From: Natronomonas aquatica
GTDB taxonomy: Archaea > Halobacteriota > Halobacteria > Halobacteriales > Haloarculaceae
Assembly: GCF_024449025.1 (NCBI RefSeq)
Contig: NZ_JAHLKM010000001.1
Coordinates: 186,001 to 250,000 of the forward strand
Direction of reading: 5' to 3'
Length of the DNA stretch: 64,000 nt
Shown here one piece after another: positions 16,467 through 25,210 of the stretch. Within the stretch, counting starts at the first letter, position 1. Each line of letters begins with the position of its first letter. The translations under genes were made by a program, and so were the position numbers. The notes under the pieces are model-generated. The model saw only the letters and a program-made list of their open reading frames with translations. It searched no databases and was not told the origin of the DNA.

Positions 16467-17573
16467 CTACATCGAGGGGCCGATCCGGTCGATCGCGAAC
16501 GTCGTCAGACCGTGGCGCTCGGGAGCCGAATCCTCCCCGGCCACGATCCCTTCGACCGTCCGACGGAGGGTGCCGGACGGATCGGTCGCGGCGTCGACGT
16601 CGATGTCTTCGGGGAGCGCCGCCGCCGTCTCCGAGTCGCCGGTTACCTTCACGACCGGGACGACAGGGTGACCCGCGGGGACGCCGTCGGCGGTGAGATG
16701 GATGACGATCCCCGCTCCGGCGCTGGCGAGCGCCGTCGTCGCGGAGGCGAACTCGGAGGGGGCATCGACGAGCGCCACACCGGAGTCGTGGGTCGCCCGC
16801 GCGCCGTACTCGAGGAGATCCTGAACCTGGTGGTCGCCCCACGCCCCGGTAGCCTCGGCAAACGAAATCTCCTCGGCGCGTCGGCGGACTCGACCGACCT
16901 TGGCCGGTTCCTCGAGGTTCCGATCGAGGAGTCGCTCGGCGTCCGCCCGGGCCGCCGGCTCGACGGCCTCGAGTGCGGCATCCGGATCCGCGAGCATCGG
17001 CTCGTTGCCGGCGGCGACGACCCGCCCGCCGGCGTCGATGACCTCGTCGACGAACGCCGCTACCCGGGGGGCGGCCGTCGAGACGGTCGAATCCGCGAGA
17101 TCGCTCGCGACGATCCCGACGGTCAGATCGCCGAGGTCGGTCGGCTGTGTCGATTGCGACGCCGCCTCGACTAGCTCTTCGGCCATCTCGACACCGCGTT
17201 CGAGACACGCGTCGGTGCCGCCGACGCCCTGGATCGACAGCTCGCGAACCGGACGGCCGTTCCCGGCGATCGTCTCCGCCAGCGAGTCGCTTTGGACCTC
17301 CTCACACCCCAGCCCGACGACGACCGACCCCGCGACGTTCGGGTTGGCAGCGAGGTTCGCGAGCGTCCGCTCGGTTCGCTCGTTGTCGGAGCCGAGTTGC
17401 GCACACCCGTGGTCGTGGGGGGCGCTGACCGCGGTCCCGACCTGGTCGGCGATCCGGTCGGCGATCTGGTGTGAGCAGATCACCGACGGCAACACGAGGA
17501 CGTGGTTCCGAACGCCGATCTGACCGTCGGATCGCCGGTAGCCGCTGGTCGTCGCGGGTTCGCTTCGGCTCAC
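16467..17573 (-). CDS. UxaA-type dehydratase, large-subunit paralog 1 (cysteine-bearing)
   Basis: 368 residues from a GTG whose bases overlap the stop of the small subunit gene (GTGA). GYRRSDGQIGVRNH (11-24) is the start of the UxaA C-terminal domain. It keeps the three cysteines of the family's first half: C33 (VIC), C57 (HGC) and C90 (GLGCE). It lacks the CGGSD motif and the segment normally reading PxPGNxxGGLTTIEEKSLG; that stretch reads ASDLADSTVS and a diverged Lys/Arg-rich region. Last gene of a three-gene operon. The family dehydrates altronate, galactarate or related acids, or releases sulfite from sulfolactate. This paralog alone looks inactive; it may complete the site of paralog 2. 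Confidence 0.78.
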   Translation of the reverse strand: MSRSEPATTSGYRRSDGQIGVRNHVLVLPSVICSHQIADRIADQVGTAVSAPHDHGCAQLGSDNERTERTLANLAANPNVAGSVVVGLGCEEVQSDSLAETIAGNGRPVRELSIQGVGGTDACLERGVEMAEELVEAASQSTQPTDLGDLTVGIVASDLADSTVSTAAPRVAAFVDEVIDAGGRVVAAGNEPMLADPDAALEAVEPAARADAERLLDRNLEEPAKVGRVRRRAEEISFAEATGAWGDHQVQDLLEYGARATHDSGVALVDAPSEFASATTALASAGAGIVIHLTADGVPAGHPVVPVVKVTGDSETAAALPEDIDVDAATDPSGTLRRTVEGIVAGEDSAPERHGLTTFAIDRIGPSM

Positions 17574-17878
17574 GACTCCGCCACCCCCTCCTCGGCGAGG
17601 TCGCCACGACCGCGGGTACTCTCGCAGTTGTGGGTGTGTACCCACTCGCCGGGGGCGATCGACCCGCTCGCGCGACCGATAACCTCGCCGTACTTGACGA
17701 CCTCGTCGCCGTCGGCGATGGGCTCGAGGGCGACCTTGTGGCCGAACGGGACCGACTCGACAGCCGTCGTGTCGCCGTCGATGGGGTCTTGGGCCTCCAG
17801 ATCCTGCAGGGCGGTCGCGACGTTGTCGTCGGCGTGTAACACCAAGCCGACCCCGTCGCCGAGCACTTCGCCCTTCAT
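17570..17878 (-). CDS. UxaA-type dehydratase small subunit (SAF domain)
   Basis: 102 residues, one SAF domain as in the N-terminal part of UxaA/GarD or in SuyA. VLHADDNVATAL (13-24) has the conserved histidine and DNVA. FGHKVALEPIADGDEVVKYGEVIG and the terminal GEWVHTHN follow the family pattern. Stop and start overlap the genes on both sides by four bases (ATGA with the upstream gene, GTGA with the downstream one). In split enzymes the SAF subunit binds the large subunit to build the active site. Here it sits between two different large-subunit paralogs, which suggests a three-part complex. Confidence 0.85.
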   Translation of the reverse strand: MKGEVLGDGVGLVLHADDNVATALQDLEAQDPIDGDTTAVESVPFGHKVALEPIADGDEVVKYGEVIGRASGSIAPGEWVHTHNCESTRGRGDLAEEGVAES

Positions 17879-19065
17879 CCGCGGATCCCCTCGGCTGCGA
17901 GCTCGTTGGGCTGGAGTTCGTTGATCGCGAACTCCTCGAGCCGGCGGTGTTCGGCCGCGGTTCGGCGGCCGTCGGCGACCGCGGCCATCGTCTCGTAGAC
18001 CCGTCCGCCGACCTCGCTCATCGAGTCGCCCTCGACGATCGTGCTGGCGTTTACGTCCATGTTCGATGCCATCCGGTCCCAGGTTCGGGGATTGCCGGTC
18101 ACCTTGATCACGGGCGCGATCGGGTTGCCGGTGGTGCTGCCCCGCCCGGTGGTAAAGGCGATTATCTGGGCGCCGCCGGCGACTTTTCCGACAACGCTTT
18201 CGACGTCGTATCCGGGCGTATCCATCAACACGAGCCCTCCACCGACCGGGAGCGGCTCGGCGTAATCGACCATCCCCTCGACGGGGGTCGTCCCACCCTT
18301 GACGATCGCGCCGAGGCTCTTTTCCTCGATGGTGGTGAGCCCGCCCTCCTGGTTTCCGGGCGTCGGCTGGGCACCGCGCAGATCGACGCCCATCAGCTCC
18401 GCCTGGGCCTCGCGCTGGTCGACGCGGTTCAACAGGCGCTCTCTGGTTTCCTCGTCGGTACAGCGGTCAGCGAGAATGTGTTCCGCGCCGATGAACTCCG
18501 GCGTCTCGCTGAAACAGGCCGTGCCGCCCGCCTCGATCAGCCGGTCACAGGCCTCGCCGACGGCCGGGTTCGCGGCGATCCCGCTGGTCGCGTCGCTGCC
18601 GCCGCATTCGACGCCGAAGACGATCTCGGAGGCGTCCGCCTCCTCGCGGCGGACGTCCTCGCTGTCCCTCCGGAACGCCGTGGCTGTCTCGCGGCCCTGC
18701 TCGATCGCCGGGCCCGTGCCGCCGACGGAACGCACCGAGAGCGTCTCGACCGGGATCCCCGATTTCGAGACCTCGTCGGCGATCGCGTCGGCGTCGATCG
18801 ACTCGGTCCCGAGTTCGAGCACGATGGCCGCCGCAACGTTGGGGTTCTTGCCGACGCCGGCGAGAACCTGCTCGGTCTGTTCGCGGGCTCGATCAGGCTG
18901 GGAGGTTCCCATCTGGTGTGGCGTCGCCCGGACGCCGTCCCCGGCCGTCTCGGCGATCCGTTCGGCGATACTACTGACGGCGACGGACGTCGGGAGTACG
19001 GCGACGTGGTTCCGTACCCCGATCCGTCCGTCTGGCCGACGGTATCCGGTGAATGTGAATGTCAC
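17875..19065 (-). CDS. UxaA-type dehydratase, large-subunit paralog 2 (CGGSD-bearing)
   Basis: 396 residues from GTG (reads TFTFTGYRRPDGRIGVRN); the open frame continues upstream into the enolase region without family similarity. It keeps C154-G-G-S-D158, the SETPE motif, PTPGNQEGG, TTIEEKSLG, KGGTTPVEG, MDTPGYD and TTGRGSTTGN of the UxaA/GarD large domain. All three upstream cysteines are replaced: A29, T54 and T86 stand where paralog 1 has C33, C57 and C90. First gene of the operon; its stop overlaps the SAF-subunit start (ATGA). Likely product: a hydro-lyase for an aldonate or aldarate, working together with the other two subunits. Confidence 0.82.
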   Translation of the reverse strand: MTFTFTGYRRPDGRIGVRNHVAVLPTSVAVSSIAERIAETAGDGVRATPHQMGTSQPDRAREQTEQVLAGVGKNPNVAAAIVLELGTESIDADAIADEVSKSGIPVETLSVRSVGGTGPAIEQGRETATAFRRDSEDVRREEADASEIVFGVECGGSDATSGIAANPAVGEACDRLIEAGGTACFSETPEFIGAEHILADRCTDEETRERLLNRVDQREAQAELMGVDLRGAQPTPGNQEGGLTTIEEKSLGAIVKGGTTPVEGMVDYAEPLPVGGGLVLMDTPGYDVESVVGKVAGGAQIIAFTTGRGSTTGNPIAPVIKVTGNPRTWDRMASNMDVNASTIVEGDSMSEVGGRVYETMAAVADGRRTAAEHRRLEEFAINELQPNELAAEGIRG

Positions 19066-19276
19066 GGTGATTCGTTTCGTTTCCTGAAGCTTTACCCTTT
19101 CGACAGGGATGGTCCGGGCTCGAGGCGGTTCACGTGGTTTCGGGGGCGCGGACGCGACGTTGGCCTGCAGGCAGTTCGCTGCGATTCGGTACGGCAGCCG
19201 AGGGCCGGTCGATTCCACGGACGCCGAACGATGGGAGAGCAGACCATTTAACAGACCACTGCCCGAGGGAACTCCC

Positions 19277-20545
19277 ATGACGACGATCGAAGCGATCGAC
19301 GCCTGGGAAGTGCTGGACTCACGCGGGAACCCGACAGTCCGGGCCCGGGTCCACACGCCGGACGGGTCGGGAACGTTCACCGTCCCCGCCGGAGCGAGCA
19401 CGGGAAGCCACGAGGCGGTCGAGGTCCGCGACGGGGGCGACCGGTTCGGTGGGCTGGGTGTCACCGAGGCGGTCGAGGCGGTCGAGGCGGAACTCGAACC
19501 GGCCGTCGTCGGCCGGAACGTGACCGAGCAGGCGGCGATCGACGAGGCGTTACTCGAAGCCGACGGGACCGAGGACCTCTCGCGGCTCGGCGCGAACGCC
19601 GTCCTCGGGGTGTCGGGCGCCGTCGCCCGCACCGCGGCCGCGGTTCGCGACGAACCGCTTTACACATACCTCGCACCGGAGGAGCCGGGGGCGATCCCGC
19701 GACCGATGGTGAATATACTGAGCGGCGGCCTCCACGCCCACGGGGGCGTCGAGATCCAGGATTTTCTCGTCGTTCCGAGGGGTGCAGACACCTACGAGGA
19801 GGCGATCGAGACCGTCTGGACCGTCCGGCGGGCCGTCAGAGACCGGATCGAGGAACGCGGCGTCAGGCCGCTCGTCGCCGACGAGGGGGGGTTCTCGCCG
19901 CCGATGGAGGGGATCGAGGAGGCCTTCGAGTTGCTCCGGGCGGGGATCCTCGATGCAGGGTTCGAGCCGGCGACCGACGACGTCGCCTTCGCGGTCGACG
20001 TGGCGGCGACGCACTTCTACGACGAGGACGCCGAACGGTACCGCCTCGAGACCGACGGCGTCTCGCTCGACCGGGAGGGGATGATCGACCGGGTCCTCGG
20101 GTGGACCGAGAGCTATCCGATCGTCTCGATCGAGGACCCGCTCTTCGAGGACGACTGGGCGGGATGGCGAAAGCTCGCCGGTCGGCTGGACGGCGTCCAG
20201 TTGCTCGGCGACGACTTCCTCGTGACCGACCGCGACCGGCTCGGCCGGGCGATCGAGTCCGGCGCGGCGAGCGCGGTACTCGTCAAGATGAACCAGGCGG
20301 GGACGATCACCCGGACGCTCGGGGTCATAGAGCGGGCCCAGGAAGCCGGGCTGTCGCCGGTCGTCTCCGCCCGCTCCGGCGAGACGTGTGATTCGACGAT
20401 GGCCGATCTGGCGGTCGCCCGCGGCGCCGGCCAGCTGAAGGTCGGCTCGCTGGCCCGCTCGGAACGGCTCGTGAAGTACAACCGGCTGTTCGAGATCGCC
20501 GACGAACTGGGACCGACGCTACCGAACGCGTCGGATCCGGTTTAA
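19277..20545 (+). CDS. Divergent enolase (phosphopyruvate hydratase family) paralog
   Basis: 422 residues. True enolase architecture: WEVLDSRGNPT (10-20), GASTGSHE (39-46), ANAVLGVSGA, H153 in SGGLH, E203 in ADEGGF, metal ligands near D241, E286 (IEDP) and D312 (GDD), catalytic K337 (VKMNQAGT). But the residue matching yeast E168 is D162 (IQDF, normally QEF) and the histidine of the SHRSGE motif is A365 (SARSGET). In haloarchaea the housekeeping enolase normally lies with ribosomal-protein genes; this copy sits beside a UxaA operon. It may have altered activity on a sugar-acid-derived substrate, or be a tolerant isozyme. The ATG was chosen at MTTIEAIDAW; the upstream extension is not enolase-like. 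Confidence 0.85.
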   Translation: MTTIEAIDAWEVLDSRGNPTVRARVHTPDGSGTFTVPAGASTGSHEAVEVRDGGDRFGGLGVTEAVEAVEAELEPAVVGRNVTEQAAIDEALLEADGTEDLSRLGANAVLGVSGAVARTAAAVRDEPLYTYLAPEEPGAIPRPMVNILSGGLHAHGGVEIQDFLVVPRGADTYEEAIETVWTVRRAVRDRIEERGVRPLVADEGGFSPPMEGIEEAFELLRAGILDAGFEPATDDVAFAVDVAATHFYDEDAERYRLETDGVSLDREGMIDRVLGWTESYPIVSIEDPLFEDDWAGWRKLAGRLDGVQLLGDDFLVTDRDRLGRAIESGAASAVLVKMNQAGTITRTLGVIERAQEAGLSPVVSARSGETCDSTMADLAVARGAGQLKVGSLARSERLVKYNRLFEIADELGPTLPNASDPV

Positions 20546-20558
20546 AAAGGCGCGGCCG

Positions 20559-21863
20559 TCACGGCGAAAGCCGTTGCCGGTCGCGCGGGAACAACACCGC
20601 CTCGCGGATGTTGTCCAACTCGAGCATCGTCATGAGCAGTCGCTCGCCGCCGATGGCCCAGCCGGCGTGGGGCGGCATCCCGTATCTGAAGATCTTCGTG
20701 TAGTACTCGAAGGCCTCGGGGTCGAGTCCTTGCGCCTCGAAACCCTCGATGAGCTGCTCGCGGCGGTGTTCGCGCTGACCGCCCGAGACCAGTTCCATCC
20801 GGGGGTGCATCAGATCGAAGCCCGTCGAGAGCGTCTCGTCGTCGTCGTGATCCATGATGTAGAAGGGCTTGATGTCGGCGGGCCAGTCGGTGATGAAGTA
20901 GTGGCCGCCGACGTCGTCGCCGAGGGCCTTCTCGCCCTCGGTCGGCAGGTCGTCGCCCCACACGAGCTGTTCGTCGAGTGCGCCGGTCGCGTTGATCCGT
21001 TCGATCGCCTCCTCGTAGGTGAGCCGCGGGAACGGGGTCTCCGGAACCGAGAAGTCCTCGGCGAGATCCAGCGCCCCGAGTTCCTCGGTGCAGTTCTCGG
21101 CGACGCCCTCGTAGGCGGCGACGACGACCGACTCACAGACGTCCATCGCCTCGTGGTGATCACAGAAGGCCCCCTCGAAGTCGATCGAGGTCGCCTCGTT
21201 GAGGTGCCGGGGCGTGTTGTGCTCCTCGGCGCGGAAGATCGGGCCGATCTCGAAGACGCGCTCGACGTTCGAGCCCGCCACGAGCTGTTTGAAAAGCTGG
21301 GGGCTCTGGTTCATGAATGCCTCCCGCCCGAAGTAGGTGATCGGGAACAGTTCCGTCCCGCCCTCGGTGCCGGTCGCAACGATCTTCGGGGTGTTGATCT
21401 CGGTCGCGTCGACCGCCCGGAACGCCTCCCGGGCCGCCCGTTGCATCTCGCTTCGGATCTCGAAGATCGCCTGGCCGGCCTCCCGGCGGAGATCGAGGGT
21501 CCGGTTGTCGAGCCGCGTCGGGAGTTCGGCCTCGACCTTCCCGGTCGGATCCAGAGGGAGTTCGGTGTCGGCGGCCGAGAGCACCTCGACCGAATCGGGG
21601 GTGACCTCCACACCCGTCGGGGCCCGGGGCTCCTCTTCGACCGCCCCGGTCACCGAAACGACGGATTCCCGGGGCGCGTCGAGGCCGGTCTCGACGAGCT
21701 CGTCGTCCATCTCCTCTTTCTCGAATTTGATCTGGATACGCCCGGTCTTATCGCGCAGGATGAGGAAGGCGATGCCACCGAGATCGCGGATCTCGTGGAC
21801 CCAGCCGGCGACGGTGACCGTCTCGTCCGGCGTCGCGTCTGCCGTGTACGTTCGATCGTCCAT
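20559..21863 (-). CDS. aspS: Aspartyl-tRNA synthetase
   Basis: 434 residues, normal archaeal size. N-terminal OB-fold anticodon domain ([26 protein letters not shown]), then the class II catalytic core with the motif 2 loop [12 protein letters not shown] and motif 3 around GWAIGGERL at the C-terminus. Archaeal AspRS may be discriminating or charge tRNA-Asn as well; this cannot be settled here without the known anticodon-binding residues. Minus-strand GTTTAAG box about 24 nt upstream supports the ATG. Converges on the enolase gene, with 13 nt between stops. Confidence 0.96.
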   Translation of the reverse strand: MDDRTYTADATPDETVTVAGWVHEIRDLGGIAFLILRDKTGRIQIKFEKEEMDDELVETGLDAPRESVVSVTGAVEEEPRAPTGVEVTPDSVEVLSAADTELPLDPTGKVEAELPTRLDNRTLDLRREAGQAIFEIRSEMQRAAREAFRAVDATEINTPKIVATGTEGGTELFPITYFGREAFMNQSPQLFKQLVAGSNVERVFEIGPIFRAEEHNTPRHLNEATSIDFEGAFCDHHEAMDVCESVVVAAYEGVAENCTEELGALDLAEDFSVPETPFPRLTYEEAIERINATGALDEQLVWGDDLPTEGEKALGDDVGGHYFITDWPADIKPFYIMDHDDDETLSTGFDLMHPRMELVSGGQREHRREQLIEGFEAQGLDPEAFEYYTKIFRYGMPPHAGWAIGGERLLMTMLELDNIREAVLFPRDRQRLSP

Positions 21864-21935
21864 ACGTTCGATTCTCGGCGGGCAGACTTAAACGCGGGGA
21901 AACACGGCGGGGAAACAGGGAGGAGGGAAAGCGGC

Positions 21936-22514
21936 CTACCCCGACACGAACTCGATCGCCGAACGCGGTTCGACCTCCCCGAAGAGCCACCCGGCGTGAT
22001 CGAGGGCGTACTCGCGGTGGTCCTCCTCGATCGCCCCGACGGCGTCCTCGGCGAGTATCGGCCGGTAATCCCGCAAGCCGGCCGAGCCGGCGGTATGGAG
22101 GACACAGACGTTCGCCAGCGTTCCACAGATCACGAGATCACGGATGCCGTGGCTCTCGAGGTATCCCTCGAGTTCGGTCCGGTAGAAAGCGTCGTAGGTG
22201 TGTTTGACGACGACGAGCTCCGACTCGCGGGGCCTGAGTTCCTCGATTAGTTCGGCCTCCCACGAGCCCTCGAGGACGTGTTCGCCCCACCGATCGAACT
22301 CGTCGTAGTAGTGGGCGTCCTCGAACTGTTCGGGCGGGTGGACGTCGCGGGTGAAGACGACCGACGCGCCGGCCGCGCGGGCGTCCTCGAGGAGGTCGGC
22401 GCACGGTTCGATCGCAGCCTCGCTCTCGGGGGCGTACAGCGAGCCGTCGGGGTGACAGAAGCCGTTCTGCATGTCGACGACCACGACCGCGGTCTCGTCC
22501 GGATCGAGGTTCAT
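21936..22514 (-). CDS. Isochorismatase-family hydrolase (nicotinamidase-like)
   Basis: 192 residues. The cysteine hydrolase triad is complete: D14 (VVVDMQNGF), K104 (VVKHTYDAF) and C137 (GTLANVCV), with the cis-peptide before the cysteine loop. HPDGSLY after the first motif matches nicotinamidase-type members. It probably hydrolyses an amide such as nicotinamide; ureidoacrylate-type activity is possible. The ATG sits directly before NLDPDETAVVVVD; a much longer open frame upstream is a shadow of the opposite-strand gene. Divergent from the surface protein gene, 96 nt apart. Confidence 0.86.
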   Translation of the reverse strand: MNLDPDETAVVVVDMQNGFCHPDGSLYAPESEAAIEPCADLLEDARAAGASVVFTRDVHPPEQFEDAHYYDEFDRWGEHVLEGSWEAELIEELRPRESELVVVKHTYDAFYRTELEGYLESHGIRDLVICGTLANVCVLHTAGSAGLRDYRPILAEDAVGAIEEDHREYALDHAGWLFGEVEPRSAIEFVSG

Positions 22515-22610
22515 ACCGACCGGTTCGGTCGTGATCGGCAAACCGTTTGCGCCGGTGGGACGGCGACCGGCTGCCGTATCCTTTTGTCGATGCAGCCCCG
22601 ACAGGGAGTA

Positions 22611-24047
22611 ATGACTCGACGGCCCGCCGCGGTGCTGGCGCTCGCCGTCGTCCTCGCGCTGGCCGGCTGTACCGTCGGCTATCAGCCCTCCGGCGCAGCC
22701 GGCCCCTCGCCGACCGACGACGTCTCGCTGGGCTACTACGACGGCTACCGGTACAACGAGTCTATCGATATCGACGCCGAGGACGGGCTCTCGGCCGACG
22801 AGACGGAAGCCGTCGTCTCGCGGGCGATGGCCCGGATACAGCTGTTGCGCGGGCTCCGGTTCGAGACGGACGTCGACGTCGAAATCGTGGACAAAGAGAC
22901 GTTCCGCGAGGAGTACGGCGACGTCTGGACGGAACCCACGGAGGACCGACGGCGGCTCGATAACGTCCAACACGAGGCGCTGTTTCTCGTCGGCCCCGAC
23001 GAGGACGTCGTCGACGTCCGCCGGAACAACCGCGGCGGGGTCGTCCTCGGCTTCTACCAGCCGAATGAAAAGCGGCTCGTGATCGTCAGCCGAAACGACC
23101 CGGCGACGCTGGACGACGAACTGACGCTGGCCCACGAGCTGGTACACGTCCTCCAGGACCAGCACTTCGGGCTCTCGGCCGAGGGCTCGACGCTCGATTC
23201 GATCAACGCAAACAGCGGGCTGATCGAGGGCGACGCCACCGTCGTCGAGCAGGCTTACGAGCGAAACTGCGAGACCGGCGCCTGGGAGTGCATCGAGGTC
23301 GACACCGCGACCGGCGGGCTCCCCGAGGACTTCCACTGGGGCGTGTACTTCCTCGGATTTTTCCCCTACGCGGAGGGGCCGAGCTTCGTCGAGTACCACC
23401 GCGACCGCGGCGGATGGACGACCGTCGATTCGATCCACGGCGACCCCCCAACCGCCAGCGCCGAACTCATCCACCCCGAAACATACCGGCAGGACGCCTA
23501 CGGGGAGGCGACCGTCGAGGACCGAAACGCTCCGGCGTGGGAGCGGGTCACCGTCGAGGACGGACCCGACGCGGCGACGGTCGGCGAGGCCGGCCTCGCG
23601 ACGATGTTCGCCTACACCGCCTACGCCGGCGACTCGCCGGGCGTCGTCGACCGCGACGCCTTCCGCAACCAGGGCCCCGACGGGCTCGATTCCGAACAGC
23701 CCTACAGCTACGACGTCGAGTACGCCGAAGGCTGGTACGCCGACCGGCTACATGCCTACGAGCGCGGCAACGAGACGGCCTACGTCTGGAACGTGACGTT
23801 CGTCGACGAAGCGAACGCGACGGCCTTCGCCGAGGGGTACGGAGCGGTGGCCGCACACTGGGACGGAAAGCGACGGGCCCTCGAGGGCGGGACCGTCTGG
23901 ACGTTCGACGGGGTCGGAACTCCTTTCGAGGGCGCCGTCCGGATCGAACGGGACGAAAACGCTGTCACGATCGTCAAAGCACCGACCGCAGCCGACCTCG
24001 GTGACGTCTACGCGCCGGCGGACGTCGACCCGATCGCGGCGGATTGA
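22611..24047 (+). CDS. Hvo_1808-like surface lipoprotein with HExxH motif
   Basis: 478 residues. MTRRPAAVLALAVVLALAGC gives a Sec-type signal with lipobox C20. In the middle H175-E-L-V-H179 in LAHELVHVLQDQHF, followed by L-I-E207-G-D-A about 28 residues later, looks like a gluzincin-type zinc site (HExxH plus distant Glu). The rest contains GFYQPNEKRLVIVS before the motif and a second half with YADRLHAYE and PTAADLG near the end. A TTTT tract 25 nt before this ATG supports it over an in-frame ATG seven codons earlier. Likely a cell-surface metalloprotease or a binding relative; activity not shown. Confidence 0.8.
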   Translation: MTRRPAAVLALAVVLALAGCTVGYQPSGAAGPSPTDDVSLGYYDGYRYNESIDIDAEDGLSADETEAVVSRAMARIQLLRGLRFETDVDVEIVDKETFREEYGDVWTEPTEDRRRLDNVQHEALFLVGPDEDVVDVRRNNRGGVVLGFYQPNEKRLVIVSRNDPATLDDELTLAHELVHVLQDQHFGLSAEGSTLDSINANSGLIEGDATVVEQAYERNCETGAWECIEVDTATGGLPEDFHWGVYFLGFFPYAEGPSFVEYHRDRGGWTTVDSIHGDPPTASAELIHPETYRQDAYGEATVEDRNAPAWERVTVEDGPDAATVGEAGLATMFAYTAYAGDSPGVVDRDAFRNQGPDGLDSEQPYSYDVEYAEGWYADRLHAYERGNETAYVWNVTFVDEANATAFAEGYGAVAAHWDGKRRALEGGTVWTFDGVGTPFEGAVRIERDENAVTIVKAPTAADLGDVYAPADVDPIAAD

Positions 24048-24104
24048 CGCCGGCCGGACACGATAGCGTCGTGTTCTTTAGGCTCCGTCGCCTACGGCTC
24101 GTCG

Positions 24105-24353
24105 ATGGCAAACATCACCCTCTATGAACTTCCCGGCTGTCCGTACTGTGCGAAGGTAATCGACAAGCTGGACGAACTCGGCCTCGAGTACGACAGCATC
24201 GAGGTGCCGCGATCGCACGGCGAACGGACCGAAGTGAAGGAAGTAAGCGGCCAGACGGGCGTGCCCGTCATCATCGACGAGGACCACAGCGTCGACGGCA
24301 TGCCCGAGTCGGACGACATCGTCGAGTACCTCGAGGAGACCTACGGGAGCTAG
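24105..24353 (+). CDS. Glutaredoxin-like protein
   Basis: 82 residues, a complete glutaredoxin fold. C12-P-Y-C15 in PGCPYC is the redox centre, TGVPVI holds the cis-proline and the C-terminal DGMPESDDI replaces the usual GG-D loop. Cytosolic, no signal. It probably reduces disulfides or handles a thiol such as gamma-glutamylcysteine used by haloarchaea. Same strand as the next hydrolase-family gene, separated by 71 nt that contain a T6 element. Confidence 0.9.
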   Translation: MANITLYELPGCPYCAKVIDKLDELGLEYDSIEVPRSHGERTEVKEVSGQTGVPVIIDEDHSVDGMPESDDIVEYLEETYGS

Positions 24354-24395
24354 TCCGGCCCCGTCGGTCCCCGTTCCAGCCCGGTCCCGGCAGAC

Positions 24396-24401
24396 TTTTT
24401 T
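24396..24401 (+). promoter_or_regulatory. T6 element between glutaredoxin and FAH-family genes
   Basis: ACTTTTTTGC ends 23 nt before the next ATG and starts 42 nt after the glutaredoxin stop. It may end one transcript and position the next. Confidence 0.35.
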
Positions 24402-24424
24402 GCTCCCCCGTCACCCTACACGCC

Positions 24425-25171
24425 ATGCGCTACGTTCGGTTCCGCGATCCGGCGGGGACGGTCAGAAGAGGCATATACGGGGACAGCCGGCTCGAAGCGG
24501 CGGGGCGAAGCTACGATATCGACGATCCCGAAATCGAGTTGCTCGCACCCTGTGAGCCCTCGAAGATCGTGTGTGTGGGGTTCAACTATCCGGCCCACGC
24601 GGACGAGGTCGACGAGGAGATCCCCGAGCGGCCGTCGCTTTTCTTCAAGACCCCGAACGCGGTCGCCCCCCACGGCGCGACGATCGAGCTGTTGCCGCGA
24701 AAAGAGGAGATCACCTACGAGGGGGAGCTGGCGGTCGTGATCGGCGAACAGTGCCGGAACGTCGATGCGGCCGACGCCGAGAACGTCGTCCACGGATACA
24801 CCTGCATGAACGACGTCACGAACCGCGACGACGCCGACCTCGAACGGAACTGGGTGCGGACCGAGGCCTTCGACGGCAGCGCGCCGCTGGGACCGGCGGT
24901 CGCGACCCCCGAGGAGGTGCCCGAGGACGCCTCGATCGAGCTGTTTTTGAACGGCGAGCGGAGACAGGCCGCCTCGATCGACGAGCTGGCGTTTTCCGTC
25001 CCCGAACTGATCGAGGAGATCACGGCCTATCTCACGCTCGAACCCGGCGACGTGATCGCGACCGGAACGCCGTCGGGAACCGGGGAGCTCTCCGGTGGCG
25101 ATACGGTCGAGATCGAAATCGAGGGGATCGGGACCCTCGAACACGGCGTCAGTTCGCCGGACGGTGAGTGA
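24425..25171 (+). CDS. Fumarylacetoacetate hydrolase family protein
   Basis: 248 residues. Core FAH fold: KIVCVGFNYPAHADE, FFKTPNAV, the metal-binding YEGELAVVIG with its glutamates, YTCMNDVTNRD, and GTPSGTGEL near the C-terminus. Family members hydrolyse or hydrate acylpyruvates, 2-hydroxyhepta-diene-dioates or oxaloacetate and bind Mg. The short N-terminal domain (about 55 residues) is typical of the bacterial/archaeal acylpyruvase-like group. Converges on hemL, which ends 40 nt away. Its substrate cannot be assigned. Confidence 0.9.
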   Translation: MRYVRFRDPAGTVRRGIYGDSRLEAAGRSYDIDDPEIELLAPCEPSKIVCVGFNYPAHADEVDEEIPERPSLFFKTPNAVAPHGATIELLPRKEEITYEGELAVVIGEQCRNVDAADAENVVHGYTCMNDVTNRDDADLERNWVRTEAFDGSAPLGPAVATPEEVPEDASIELFLNGERRQAASIDELAFSVPELIEEITAYLTLEPGDVIATGTPSGTGELSGGDTVEIEIEGIGTLEHGVSSPDGE

Positions 25172-25210
25172 GGAGAGGGACGTTCGTTCCCTCGATCACA
25201 GGAAGGAAAA

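Noticed and set aside
20574-22250. 558-codon plus-strand ORF opposite aspS
   Set aside because: Antisense shadow of aspartyl-tRNA synthetase; no domain.
22590-22610. Earlier ATG for the Hvo_1808-like gene
   Set aside because: The ATG at 22611 has a TTTT tract at leaderless spacing and gives a better signal peptide; the earlier one adds MQPRQGV without benefit.
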